NCBI RefSeq assembly: GCF_900110765.1
Contig: NZ_FOEO01000014.1
Span: 62,001 to 126,000 of the forward strand
Length of the DNA stretch: 64,000 bases
Reading direction: 5' to 3'
Source of the DNA: Pseudomonas sp. NFACC02
Lineage (GTDB): Bacteria; Pseudomonadota; Gammaproteobacteria; Pseudomonadales; Pseudomonadaceae
A program made the position numbers and the translations under genes. Under the pieces are notes generated by a model. It was given only the letters and a program-made list of their open reading frames with translations. It searched no databases and was not told where the DNA came from. Positions 48,866-57,752 of the stretch are shown one piece after another. Position 1 is the first letter of the stretch. Each line of letters begins with the position of its first letter.

Positions 48866-49555
48866 TTAACGGTGTTGGCGCTTGAGTGTAGTCGAGGTCA
48901 TCGCGGTTGTGGTCTCCGGAACCCTGGAAGGTGCCATGGCCAGCGCGCGCTTGGCTTCGATAAACGTACGTGCCCAATAAGCGTCGTCGAGGCTGTCGAC
49001 ACGAACGCCACCACTGCGACGGCTGCTGGAGTGTATGAACTGATCATCACCCAGATAGATGCCGGCGTGGCTGACGCGACCGCGGCCCGCGGTGCTGAAG
49101 AACAGCAGATCGCCCGGCTTGAGGTCGTTACGCTTTACCAGGGGCGCATCGATGTTGATCATCTCCCGCGAAGAACGTGGCAGGCTCATGCCAGCCTCTT
49201 CACGGAACAGGTAGCCAATGAAACCGCTGCAGTCGAAACCGGAAGTGGTCGAGGTGCCGCCGAAACGATAGCGGGTCCCTATCAACGACTTGCCACGCTC
49301 CAGGATGCTGTCAGCCAGTACCGGTAACTGGTAAGGCTTGTTGTCAGCGAACTGGGCGAGTTCGTCTTCGGTGGCGATTTCGTCATCCAGTACGGAAGTC
49401 GAATAACCGGCACGTTTGGCAGCGGTTTGCGCGGTGACAGAATCCTTGAACTGCGGGTTCTGCGACTGCTGTTGCGACGCTGGCATCTGGGCCGCGCAGC
49501 CGAACAACAGCGAAACGAGTGCGAGAGGCACGAGGGGTGCGAAGCGATTTAGCAT
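48866..49555 (-). CDS. NlpC/P60 family lipoprotein, paralog
   Basis: A 229-residue lipoprotein with signal MLNRFAPLVPLALVSLLFGC (lipobox LFGC) and an NlpC/P60 domain: catalytic cysteine in FDCSGFIGYLF and histidine region VSHAGIYLGDDQFIHSS. It has about 50 more linker residues than its downstream paralog. The shared blocks (GTPYRWGG/GTRYRFGG, LPRSSREMIN/LPRSTRDMIN) point to tandem duplication. The ATG at 49555 is used; an in-frame GTG six bases upstream is less likely. Confidence 0.9.
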   Translation of the reverse strand: MLNRFAPLVPLALVSLLFGCAAQMPASQQQSQNPQFKDSVTAQTAAKRAGYSTSVLDDEIATEDELAQFADNKPYQLPVLADSILERGKSLIGTRYRFGGTSTTSGFDCSGFIGYLFREEAGMSLPRSSREMINIDAPLVKRNDLKPGDLLFFSTAGRGRVSHAGIYLGDDQFIHSSSRRSGGVRVDSLDDAYWARTFIEAKRALAMAPSRVPETTTAMTSTTLKRQHR

Positions 49556-49630
49556 GGGCACGACCGTGGCTAAGGTGTAAAGAAGCCGAGACTATGCCTT
49601 CTATTGTCATCATTTGCAAATTCAATCGAA

Positions 49631-50407
49631 TCAAATGTGACTTACCAGGTCCTCCATCTCATCTAAGGCTCTACACCTCAGAAACGCATCCATGTGAATG
49701 GAGTGATCGGTCGACGAGGGATTTATCTCGGCGGTAAAGCCTCCCGCGACCCGCGTGCGCAGCATCGGCTCGTGGATATACGGGAAGCTGGCAGTGGTTC
49801 CGATGCTGAGAACAGCGTCAAAGCCTTTTGCCATCTCCTCATACAGCACGTTCAATGCCAGTTCTGGCAGCATCTCTTCAAACAGGACGACCGGCGGTCG
49901 CAAAACACCGTGGCACTGTGCGCACAACGGCGGTAATGGTCGTTGAAGATGTTCGCTCAACTGCGGATCTTTGGCGCCACAAGACTGACAATAGAGCGGT
50001 GCCAGTTGCCCGTGGATCTCGATCAGGCGTTCGGGCGGACTGCCTGCCGCGCGATGATAACCGTCGACATTCTGCGTCAGCACCCAGCATTCAGGCTTGC
50101 GTCGCTGCAATTGAGCGATCGCATAATGCGCCGCATTGGGCTGTCCGCCCAGGCAAGCGCTGCCTAATTGGGCAATATATTTCCAGCACAGTGCAGGATC
50201 GCGACGCAGCATCGGACCGGACAGCGCCATTTCGATGGGAAGTCCGTCGTCGGTCTGGCCGTTGTAGAGCCCGCCAACGCCACGGTACGTCGGCAATCCG
50301 GAATCGGCGGACAGGCCCGCGCCAGTGATGATCAAAATACGCTGGGCGTGCCGCAGGGCCGCCGCCGTCTGCCGCACTAGGGCCGGATCGACAACGGGCT
50401 GCTTCAT
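49631..50407 (-). CDS. Sir2-family NAD-dependent protein deacylase
   Basis: A 258-residue sirtuin. NAD-binding and catalytic motifs are GAGLSADSGLPTYR, TQNVDGYHRAAG and EIHGQL (catalytic histidine), and four zinc cysteines occur as CQSC and CAQC. It would remove acyl groups from protein lysines, consuming NAD. The pocket segment YRGVGGLYNG differs from the common FRG start, so acyl preference is not predicted. It is 13 bp downstream of hda on the same strand. Confidence 0.9.
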   Translation of the reverse strand: MKQPVVDPALVRQTAAALRHAQRILIITGAGLSADSGLPTYRGVGGLYNGQTDDGLPIEMALSGPMLRRDPALCWKYIAQLGSACLGGQPNAAHYAIAQLQRRKPECWVLTQNVDGYHRAAGSPPERLIEIHGQLAPLYCQSCGAKDPQLSEHLQRPLPPLCAQCHGVLRPPVVLFEEMLPELALNVLYEEMAKGFDAVLSIGTTASFPYIHEPMLRTRVAGGFTAEINPSSTDHSIHMDAFLRCRALDEMEDLVSHI

Positions 50408-50420
50408 TGAACGCGCCCCA

Positions 50421-51125
50421 CTACCAACCCAGTGTTTCTTTAAGGAACGGAATGGTCAGCTTGCGCTGGGCCTGCAGCGACGCCTGATCCAGCTGTTCGA
50501 GCAGGTCGAAGAGCGCGCTCATGCTGCGCTTGCCACGGGTCAGGATGAAATGACCGACCTCGTCGGTCAGGTGCAACCCACGGCGTGAAGCGCGCAATTG
50601 CAGTGCGCGGAGCTTTTCTTCGTCGGACAGCAGGCGCATCTGGAATACCAGCGCCATGGTGAGCCGCGACTTCAGGTCGGCCAGCTTGACCGGCAGTTCA
50701 CGGGGCGAACAGGATGCTGCAATCAGCAAACGACGACCGCTGTCACGCAGCCGATTGAACAGGTGAAACAGGGCCTCTTCCCATTCCGGCTTGCCGACCA
50801 CGGCCTGCAAGTCGTCCAGACAGACCAGTTCGTACTGTTCCAGGTGGTCGAACAGCTCGACGCCTTCATCAATGACTTCGGCCATGGGCAGGTAAACGGC
50901 AGGCTCGCCCATCTGCTCGAAACGCAGACACGCCGCCTGGAGAAGGTGCGTGCGCCCTACTCCCTGCTTGCCCCACAGGTAGATCAGGCTTTCGGTCCAG
51001 CCGGCCTCGGCTTCGCACAGCCGCTCGACGTAGCCGAGTGCAGCGGCATTGGCGCCTGGATAGTAATTAATGAAGGTGGCGTCATCACGCAGACGCACAC
51101 TCAGGGGCAGCTGAACTGGTTTCAT
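50421..51125 (-). CDS. hda: DnaA regulatory inactivator Hda
   Basis: Hda is a DnaA-paralog AAA+ protein that, with the DNA-loaded sliding clamp, promotes ATP hydrolysis on DnaA and prevents re-initiation. The 234-residue protein has the N-terminal clamp-binding motif QLPLSV, a degenerate P-loop (LWGKQGVGRTHLLQ), Walker B LVCLDDL, and a sensor 2 region. The order purM, DUF2066, AI-2E family gene, hda matches other pseudomonads from memory. The upstream spacer (51126-51406) shows REP-like sequence near 51351-51380 and no gene. Confidence 0.93.
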   Translation of the reverse strand: MKPVQLPLSVRLRDDATFINYYPGANAAALGYVERLCEAEAGWTESLIYLWGKQGVGRTHLLQAACLRFEQMGEPAVYLPMAEVIDEGVELFDHLEQYELVCLDDLQAVVGKPEWEEALFHLFNRLRDSGRRLLIAASCSPRELPVKLADLKSRLTMALVFQMRLLSDEEKLRALQLRASRRGLHLTDEVGHFILTRGKRSMSALFDLLEQLDQASLQAQRKLTIPFLKETLGW

Positions 51126-51406
51126 GCTGGCTGGGCGGTTCAGTGACGAACCGCCAAGGGGCCTCTGTGTAAAGTGTGCAAAGTTTATACCCGCAAGGCG
51201 GACGGCACAATGCGCCAGACCGCCTGCAAAATCAAAGGGTTGCGTCTACGCCGGGCCGGGCCGCGGTTTACGGGGAGAAAGAAAGGCATTAATAGTGAAG
51301 ACGAGCCCCCATCTCCGCCAGCCGACTCCAAAACCTGCGGGGGTGCGCCGGGTCGGGTTCGTGAGCACGCTCGCCCCCACAAAATCTTGAGCGCCGACCC
51401 GGCACA

Positions 51407-52480
51407 TTACAGATCCGGGTCTTCCATCCCGCCATAGATGTCTGAATCCTTGTACACATCATGAACGTGACGCACCAACACCATGATCACTGCCGCCACT
51501 GGCAGGGCCAGCAGGATGCCGGTGAAGCCAAACAGCTCGCCACCCGCCAGAATCGCGAAGATCACCGCCACAGGGTGCAGCCCGATGCGATCACCGACCA
51601 GCAGCGGGGTCAGCACCATGCCTTCCAGCGCCTGACCGACCATGAACACCGCCACGATGCCCAGCATCGGATACAGGTCGCCGCCAAACTGGAAGAAGCC
51701 TGCCAGAATCGCCGAGCCGATACCGATCACGAAGCCCATGTACGGCACGATCGCTGCCAGCCCCGCAATGACGCCGATCAACAGACCCAGTTCAAGCCCG
51801 ACCAGCATCAGACCTGCCGCATAAATCACGCCCAGCGCTACCATCACCAGCAATTGCCCACGAATGAACGCGCCCAGCACCTCGTGACATTCGTCGGCCA
51901 GTGCCACGATCTTCTTCTCGCGGTGACGCGGCAACAGGCTGCGCACCTTGGCCATCATCACGTCCCAGTCACGCAGCAAGTAGAAGCAGACCACTGGAAT
52001 CAGCACCAGGTTGGTCAACCAGCCGATCAGCGCGAGCGTAGACGTCGTGGCCTGCGACAACACGATCCCGACAATGTCACCTGTCTGGCCCATGTGCTCG
52101 GAAATCGCTGCCTTGACCTTGTCGAACTTCCAGAACCCGTCCGCCAGGCCCAGCTTGGCCTGCGTCCATGGCAATGCCGTGTGCTGCAACCAGTCGAGAA
52201 TCTGCGGCGCCAGTTCGTACAAGCGATACAGCTGCTTGGCGAGCATCGGCACCAGCACCAGCAGCAAGCCCATGAAGATCAACGTGAACAGCACAAACAC
52301 CGTCACCACGCTGAGCGTGCGCGACATCTTCAGTTTCTCCAGCCGATCCGCCAGCGGATCGCCCATGTACGCCAGCAACAGCGCCACCAGAAACGGCGTG
52401 AGGATGGCGTGCAGCAACCAGACAAACAGGCACAGCAGAATGACTCCGCCCAGCCAGAACCAACGACGCGTATCAGTCAT
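51407..52480 (-). CDS. AI-2E family transporter (PerM-like membrane protein)
   Basis: A 357-residue inner-membrane protein with about seven to eight hydrophobic helices. Family features are LLAYMGDPLADRLEKLKMSR, VPYMGFVIGIGSAIL and the late VGDRIGLHPVAVIFAILAGG. Homologs include TqsA (AI-2 export) and PerM. The substrate cannot be assigned from sequence. It follows the DUF2066 gene by 54 bp. Confidence 0.88.
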   Translation of the reverse strand: MTDTRRWFWLGGVILLCLFVWLLHAILTPFLVALLLAYMGDPLADRLEKLKMSRTLSVVTVFVLFTLIFMGLLLVLVPMLAKQLYRLYELAPQILDWLQHTALPWTQAKLGLADGFWKFDKVKAAISEHMGQTGDIVGIVLSQATTSTLALIGWLTNLVLIPVVCFYLLRDWDVMMAKVRSLLPRHREKKIVALADECHEVLGAFIRGQLLVMVALGVIYAAGLMLVGLELGLLIGVIAGLAAIVPYMGFVIGIGSAILAGFFQFGGDLYPMLGIVAVFMVGQALEGMVLTPLLVGDRIGLHPVAVIFAILAGGELFGFTGILLALPVAAVIMVLVRHVHDVYKDSDIYGGMEDPDL

Positions 52481-52534
52481 TACTGCCCCTTAACCCAGGA
52501 TGATTGGCTTCGTGCAACGTCGCTATGAACACGT

Positions 52535-53608
52535 TCACCAGCGGAAGTGCAGCATTTGTTCAGCCGGTTGTTGCGGCGTCGGCGCGGGAGCCGTACCAGG
52601 TACAGCGCCCGGAGCAGGCACCTGTCCGGCGTCGACGGGTACACCGGGGACTTCACCGGCGGGCACTTCCTGCAACTTGGCCAGCGATAATTGCGAACGG
52701 AGCTGATCCGCACTGCCACTCACTTCGAACACCACGCGGTCCGCGTCCACGGATTTCAAACGGCCGCCAAAAGGCTCCAGCAAACGCCCCAACTGAGCGT
52801 AACGCTCCAGGTTCATGCCCTGAACTTCCAGCGCCATGCTCCAGGACGCCCCCGGCTTCACCACAAACCGCGGGGCCAGACGCTGGCTCACGGCGAGCAG
52901 CACGGCATCGGCCAGCTCGGCCGAACTGGCGCCGCTGGCGCTGCCCTGCTCCATTTTGTCGCCCAGCCACAGGTGCCATTTGCCCTGCCACTGTCCGCCG
53001 TTTTCCTGCGCATGAACGGCCAGGATCGCATCGGAGCCGTAGCGCTCGGATGCCTCCTTCAGCGGCGTCACGTCGTTGCCATCCAGGGTCTTGGCGTTGC
53101 CGATCCCCTGCTCGCCCAAGTCAGCCAGCGGCAGACGCAGCGGCAAGCCTCGGTGTTGTGCAGCACGCCGCAGCGGCTCGGCCGACGCCTGACCGTCGCC
53201 CACCAGGTTCGCACCATCGGTTGCATCATTCAGCCACCAGGTCATGATCACGGGGCGATTGGAACCCCAGAGCGACAACCCGGCCTGACGAAACGCGCGA
53301 TCGGTGCTCGCCGGGTCGAAATCCACCTGCAACGACTCGGGCGGGCCAGCGTCATAACCGAACTGACTGATGATTTGCTGTGGGTCCTTGCGCACTGCAG
53401 CAAGTCCCGGTCCCTGAGCGGCTTTCGGGTCGCCGGTCAGGCGACCGACCAGCGTTTCCAGCGCGGCTTGCGTTGCCCGGGTTTTCTCGTCCGGGGTCTG
53501 GCCGCTGACGGGCTCACGCACCTGATAGAGGTTGTTCACCGTTTCGGCCAGGGCCGGCAGACTCATGAGGGACAGACAGCCCGCGAGCAGGCAGTTTTTC
53601 AGGCGCAT
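52535..53608 (-). CDS. DUF2066 domain-containing secreted protein
   Basis: A 357-residue protein with a signal peptide (MRLKNCLLAGCLSLMSLPAL, then AE), hence periplasmic or outer-membrane associated. The DUF2066 region follows (YQVREPVSGQ ... ALETLVGRLTG), and the C-terminus is rich in proline and alanine. The start at 53608 is chosen for the signal; a frame to 53644 adds 12 odd residues. Function unknown. It is divergent from purM. Confidence 0.85.
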   Translation of the reverse strand: MRLKNCLLAGCLSLMSLPALAETVNNLYQVREPVSGQTPDEKTRATQAALETLVGRLTGDPKAAQGPGLAAVRKDPQQIISQFGYDAGPPESLQVDFDPASTDRAFRQAGLSLWGSNRPVIMTWWLNDATDGANLVGDGQASAEPLRRAAQHRGLPLRLPLADLGEQGIGNAKTLDGNDVTPLKEASERYGSDAILAVHAQENGGQWQGKWHLWLGDKMEQGSASGASSAELADAVLLAVSQRLAPRFVVKPGASWSMALEVQGMNLERYAQLGRLLEPFGGRLKSVDADRVVFEVSGSADQLRSQLSLAKLQEVPAGEVPGVPVDAGQVPAPGAVPGTAPAPTPQQPAEQMLHFRW

Positions 53609-53720
53609 AGAAGATTCCCAAACGAAGCGTATTAATAGCCGCATAAATGTGACTGGCTCGACTCAGACCGCAGCGCGGCATGAATCGCTCATTCTGGAGA
53701 CGAAGTTACACCTTTTATAG

Positions 53721-53809
53721 CCGCCGACGAACGGCGGAACCCTGAACAGGCGGGTTATTTTTTCTTCATGACGCCCCTGCCCGTCGGCCCAAGGATGGCC
53801 GCTTGGGCC
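53721..53809. promoter_or_regulatory. Divergent purM / DUF2066 control region with inverted repeats
   Basis: CCGCCG (53721-53726) pairs with CGGCGG (53732-53737), and GGCCCAAG pairs with CTTGGGCC around 53787-53810. The second sits just upstream of an AT-rich TGATAAAATC that could include the purM -10 element. Which protein binds, if any, is unknown. Confidence 0.4.
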
Positions 53810-53910
53810 CAATCCTGATAAAATCGCGCGCCTTCGCAGACCGGCGATGACACGGCCACGCGCCGTTCCGACTCGGTCGTTACCCCGAATCCCCCCTAAA
53901 GGCCTGGATA

Positions 53911-54969
53911 ATGAGCAAGCAACCCTCCCTGAGCTACAAAGACGCCGGTGTAGACATCGACGCCGGTGAAGCATTGGTCGAACGCATCAAGAGCGTCGCC
54001 AAGCGCACCAAGCGCCCGGAAGTGATGGGCGGCCTGGGGGGCTTCGGCGCTCTGTGCGAAATCCCGGCTGGCTACAAGCAGCCTGTACTCGTCAGCGGCA
54101 CCGACGGCGTCGGCACCAAGCTGCGTCTGGCACTGAACCTGAACAAGCACGACAGCATCGGCATCGACCTGGTCGCCATGTGCGTCAACGATCTGGTGGT
54201 CTGCGGCGCCGAGCCGTTGTTTTTTCTGGACTACTACGCCACCGGCAAACTGAACGTCGACACCGCGGCTCAGGTCGTGACCGGCATCGGCGCAGGCTGC
54301 GAACTGGCCGGTTGCTCGCTGGTCGGCGGCGAAACCGCTGAAATGCCCGGGATGTACGAAGGCGAAGACTACGACCTGGCCGGTTTCTGCGTCGGCGTCG
54401 TCGAGAAATCCGACATCATCGACGGCTCGAAAGTCGTGGCGGGCGACGCCCTGATCGCCCTGCCTTCTTCCGGCCCGCACTCCAACGGCTACTCGCTGAT
54501 CCGCAAGATCATCGAAGTCTCCGGTGCCGACATCGAAACCATTCAGCTGGACGGCAAACCACTGACCGACCTGCTGATGGCGCCCACCCGCATCTACGTC
54601 AAGCCACTGCTCAAGCTGATCAAGGACACTGGCGCAGTCAAGGCCATGGCTCACATCACCGGCGGCGGCCTGCTGGACAACATTCCCCGCGTACTGCCTA
54701 AAGGCGCACAGGCGGTGGTCGATGTGGCCAGCTGGACTCGCCCTGCCGTCTTCGACTGGCTGCAGGAAAAAGGCAACGTCGACGAACACGAAATGCACCG
54801 TGTCCTGAACTGCGGCGTCGGCATGGTCATCTGCGTTGCTCAGGAACACGTCGAAGCCTCGCTCAACGCCCTGCGTGAAGCGGGCGAACAGCCTTGGGTC
54901 ATCGGCCAGATCGGCGTTGCAGCCGAAGGTGCCGCGCAAGTCGAGCTGAAGAACGTCAAGGCACACTGA
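53911..54969 (+). CDS. purM: Phosphoribosylformylglycinamidine cyclo-ligase
   Basis: PurM closes the imidazole ring (AIR synthesis) in purine biosynthesis. The 352-residue protein starts [20 protein letters not shown], with [13 protein letters not shown] and [20 protein letters not shown] typical of the family, and a C-terminal [16 protein letters not shown]. It overlaps purN as TGATG, so the two are translationally coupled. Confidence 0.96.
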   Translation: MSKQPSLSYKDAGVDIDAGEALVERIKSVAKRTKRPEVMGGLGGFGALCEIPAGYKQPVLVSGTDGVGTKLRLALNLNKHDSIGIDLVAMCVNDLVVCGAEPLFFLDYYATGKLNVDTAAQVVTGIGAGCELAGCSLVGGETAEMPGMYEGEDYDLAGFCVGVVEKSDIIDGSKVVAGDALIALPSSGPHSNGYSLIRKIIEVSGADIETIQLDGKPLTDLLMAPTRIYVKPLLKLIKDTGAVKAMAHITGGGLLDNIPRVLPKGAQAVVDVASWTRPAVFDWLQEKGNVDEHEMHRVLNCGVGMVICVAQEHVEASLNALREAGEQPWVIGQIGVAAEGAAQVELKNVKAH

Positions 54970-55646
54970 TGCCCGACCTAGCGATGCCTGACGCACCCCA
55001 AGCGTGTGATGTTGTGGTGCTGTTGTCCGGCACCGGCGGCAACCTGCAAGCCATGATCGACAGCTTCCAGGACAGTTCCAGCCCGGCACGCATTCGCGCG
55101 GTGATTTCCAACCGCGCCGATGCTTACGGACTGGAGCGTGCCAGAAGCGCGGGGATCGAAACCCGCGTTCTCGACCACAAAGCGTACGAAGGTCGCGAGG
55201 CCTTCGATACGGCGCTGATCGAGTTGATCGATAGCTTTGCGCCCCAACTGGTGGTACTCGCCGGTTTCATGCGCATCCTCACACCGGGCTTCGTGCGTCA
55301 CTACCACGGTCGGTTGCTCAATATTCACCCTTCCCTGCTTCCAGCGTATAAAGGCTTGCACACGCATCAACGCGTGCTTGAAGCAGGCGATGCCACCCAT
55401 GGCTGCAGCGTGCACTTCGTCACCGAGGAACTCGATGGAGGGCCTCTGGTCGTACAAGCAGTTATTTCGGTAGAGTTGCACGACACGCCTGCCAGCCTGG
55501 CGCAACGGGTTCACACCCAGGAGCACCTGATTTACCCGCTGGCGATCCGCTGGTTCGCCGAAGGCCGATTGGTCCTGAGCGAACACGGCGCCTCACTGAA
55601 CGGCCAGCCACTGGGGCCTGGCGGCTATCTGATCCAGGCCACTTAA
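54969..55646 (+). CDS. purN: Phosphoribosylglycinamide formyltransferase
   Basis: PurN transfers formyl from 10-formyl-THF to GAR. The ATG at 54969 overlaps the purM stop and gives 225 residues. Motifs are VVLLSGTGGNLQAMID near the N-terminus, the catalytic asparagine and histidine in LLNIHPSLLPAYKGLHTH, and VTEELDGGPL. A second in-frame ATG four codons later is possible. Confidence 0.95.
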   Translation: MPDLAMPDAPQACDVVVLLSGTGGNLQAMIDSFQDSSSPARIRAVISNRADAYGLERARSAGIETRVLDHKAYEGREAFDTALIELIDSFAPQLVVLAGFMRILTPGFVRHYHGRLLNIHPSLLPAYKGLHTHQRVLEAGDATHGCSVHFVTEELDGGPLVVQAVISVELHDTPASLAQRVHTQEHLIYPLAIRWFAEGRLVLSEHGASLNGQPLGPGGYLIQAT

Positions 55647-55678
55647 TTTAGCTCTTTAGTCCAAAGACAGGAGATTCT

Positions 55679-56395
55679 ATGCGTCGCGCTTTGCTCTTCG
55701 CTTTCGCTCTGTTCGCAATCCCTGCGGTCAATGCGGCAGACCTTCAACCCTTCTCCGCCAGTTACACCGCTGACTTCAAACAACTCCCGGTCGGGGGCGG
55801 CAGCGCCACTCGCAGCCTGGAAAAAAACGCCAACGGCACCTGGACCCTGAGTTTCAAGGCGTCGATGATGATCGCCAGCCTGACTGAAATCAGCACGCTG
55901 AAATCCGAAAAGGACACCCTGCTGCCGCAGACTTATCACTTCGAACGTGGCGGCCTGGGCAAGAGCAAGAAGGTCGACCTGGTGTTCGACTGGCCCACCA
56001 AATTCATCACCGGCACCGACCGTGGCGATGCGGTCAAGATCCCGTTGAACACAGGCATTCTCGACAAATCCACCTACCAGCTTGCGCTGCAGCATGACGT
56101 CGCGGCAGGCAAGAAGAGCATGACGTATCAGGTGGTCGACGGTGACGAGGTCGATACCTATGACTTCCGTGTGCTGGGTACCGAGAAAGTCGACACCAAA
56201 GTCGGTTCGGTCGATGCAATCAAGGTGGAGCGCGTGCGTGATCCGACGCAAAACAAGCGCATTACCGTGATGTGGTTCGCCAAGGATTACGATTACCTGC
56301 TGGTTCGTTTGCAACAGGTTGAGACCGATGGCAAGGAATACAACATCATGCTGCAGGATGGCACGGTGAACGGTAAGGCCGTGAAAGGCAGCTGA
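55679..56395 (+). CDS. DUF3108 domain-containing secreted protein
   Basis: A 238-residue protein with signal peptide MRRALLFAFALFAIPAVNA, so it is periplasmic. The mature part (FSASYTADFKQLPVGGGSAT) fits DUF3108, a beta-rich fold of unknown function. It lies 32 bp after purN and is followed by a strong terminator, so it is probably the last gene of purM-purN-DUF3108. Confidence 0.86.
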   Translation: MRRALLFAFALFAIPAVNAADLQPFSASYTADFKQLPVGGGSATRSLEKNANGTWTLSFKASMMIASLTEISTLKSEKDTLLPQTYHFERGGLGKSKKVDLVFDWPTKFITGTDRGDAVKIPLNTGILDKSTYQLALQHDVAAGKKSMTYQVVDGDEVDTYDFRVLGTEKVDTKVGSVDAIKVERVRDPTQNKRITVMWFAKDYDYLLVRLQQVETDGKEYNIMLQDGTVNGKAVKGS

Positions 56396-56420
56396 TTCCG
56401 GTTGTATTGTGTCCTTCAAG

Positions 56421-56447
56421 AACCCCGCTGATTGGCGGGGTTTTTTA
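56421..56447 (+). terminator. Rho-independent terminator after the DUF3108 gene
   Basis: AACCCCGC (56421-56428) pairs with GCGGGGTT (56435-56442), loop TGATTG, followed by five further Ts. Confidence 0.9.
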
Positions 56448-56516
56448 TTGGGGTTGGAGTTGGCGCTGCTGGCGAGGGGGTGTTTATCCTTGGTCGCTTG
56501 TGGCGCTCATGTTTGT

Positions 56517-56762
56517 TCTGCCTAACGGCAGAAGCGTTCCGCCTTCGGCGGGTTACTTGAAAAGACACCAAGTAACCAAGTGTCTAGGCTCCTGGTTGGG
56601 CTCCTCCTTCGTCGGAGTACCTTCACTCCGACGACGCTCCGTGGGCCCGCGCCGAACGGACATCCATGTCCTTGCGGCGCTCTCGCGGCATCCATGCCGC
56701 TCGGCCCACTCCGCATCGCCTGCGTTCAGCCTGCACCCAAGTCGCATTTGGTGGTGTCTGGG
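56517..56762 (-). repeat. Structured dispersed element, copy 2 (inverted)
   Basis: This is the reverse complement of the element at 47932-48168. Its nested stem reads GCGCCG/CGGCGC where copy 1 has AGCGCTG/CAGCGCT, and its end hairpin is TTCTGCC/GGCAGAA where copy 1 has TTGGCC/GGCCAA; both changes keep pairing. It lies head to head with copy 3 across about 170 bp. Confidence 0.88.
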
Positions 56763-56934
56763 CTGTCGCGTACAAGAGCAACGCGGGCTGGAGCTAACGC
56801 TCCTCGCTTTTTGGGGTTATGCATCCGTTTCCAGCACTCCACTCCTACAGGGACTGCGTCAACCTGCGTGGAAACGATCAGAGATATTTCTGCTGCTGCT
56901 CTGCTGTTGCTTTTGCTTTTCGACCTCAATGGTC
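56763..56934. other. Spacer between element copies 2 and 3
   Basis: No gene is supported. A small hairpin, GGAGCTAACGCTCC followed by TCGCTTTTTGG, sits near 56790-56816 and resembles a weak terminator. The right half is rich in short CTG/CTT runs similar to the sequence just left of copy 1, so the element may extend into it. Confidence 0.45.
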
Positions 56935-57196
56935 CAGACACCACCAAACGCGACTTGGGTGCAGGCCGAACGCAGGCGGCGCGAAGTGGGCCGAGCGGCA
57001 TGGATGCCGCGAGAGCCGCCCCCGGCCATGGATGGCCGATGGCGGCGGGCCCACGGAGCGTCGCCGGAGTGAGGGTACGACGACGAAGGAGTCGCCAAAC
57101 CGGGAGCCTGACCCTTGGCTGCCTCTTGAAACAAAGAGGGGGGTCCTTTCAAGTAACCCGCCGAAGGCGGAACAGTTTGGCCGTTAGGCCGAACCT
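56935..57196 (+). repeat. Structured dispersed element, copy 3
   Basis: The most divergent of the three copies. The nested stem is GCCGCC/GGCGGC enclosing GGCCA/TGGCC, against GGACA/TGTCC in copies 1 and 2. The stem before CAAGTAACC is rebuilt as CTTGAAA/TTTCAAG, and a CTCC/GGAG hairpin is replaced by CGAC/GTCG. The remaining spacer, 57197-57509, is AT-rich with no gene seen apart from the leader of the next small gene. Confidence 0.88.
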
Positions 57197-57509
57197 AAAA
57201 TGTCAGTACCACCAGAACTACCCCAAAAGCCCCTTGAGTCACCGTCGCCATTCACCTCACCTAACAAACCAAAACCGCCAGTTTTGCGGCACCGAATGTT
57301 CCCCAACCGAACATGAAACTTTCTTCACGCCCTCCAAATGAGTGTGACAAATCGCCGCATCCCCTTTTAAAACAACCCTTTACCCATTCTTTCAAAATCA
57401 ACAAAAAACCTTTACCAAAATCGTCGGTTTACTTAGCCAGCTACCAAAATCTATAAAGAAACCACTGCGACGTCCTGCCGCAGATTTTAAAAAGTCAGGA
57501 GTTTTCAAC

Positions 57510-57701
57510 ATGACGGTAACTGTTACTGAACGCGACGACGCCCATATCTCCCACGAAAGCATCGCGGATGGCATTCAGATCTGGGATGTTCGCCAGCAAG
57601 ACCAACTGGTAGGGATGTTCCACCATGAATCGGACGCACAGCGTTACGCAGCAGAGCTCGCGGAGCTGGAAGCCAAGAAGGCAGCGAGCAACTCGCAATA
57701 A
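57510..57701 (+). CDS. Small conserved hypothetical protein
   Basis: A 63-residue acidic protein (MTVTVTERDDAHISHESIAD) with a likely beta hairpin (IQIWDVRQQDQLVGMFHHES) and a C-terminal helix (YAAELAELEAKKAA). Function unknown. AGGAG lies 9 bases before the ATG, an AT-rich leader precedes it, and a terminator follows, so it is likely expressed by itself. Confidence 0.72.
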   Translation: MTVTVTERDDAHISHESIADGIQIWDVRQQDQLVGMFHHESDAQRYAAELAELEAKKAASNSQ

Positions 57702-57712
57702 CGGAATCGCGA

Positions 57713-57745
57713 CAAAACAAAACCCGCTCAGGCGGGTTTTGTTGT
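57713..57745. terminator. Bidirectional terminator
   Basis: An AACAAAACCCGC / GCGGGTTTTGTT hairpin with a 4-base loop lies between convergent genes. The A-rich left flank and T-rich right arm allow termination of both the small gene (+) and the DUF2058 gene (-). Confidence 0.85.
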
Positions 57746-57752
57746 TACAGGC

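Noticed and set aside
56407..57341. Overlapping frames of 221 and 253 codons in the spacer after the DUF3108 gene
   Set aside because: They run through copies 2 and 3 of the dispersed element in different frames, and the frame is not kept between copies; structure, not coding, is conserved.
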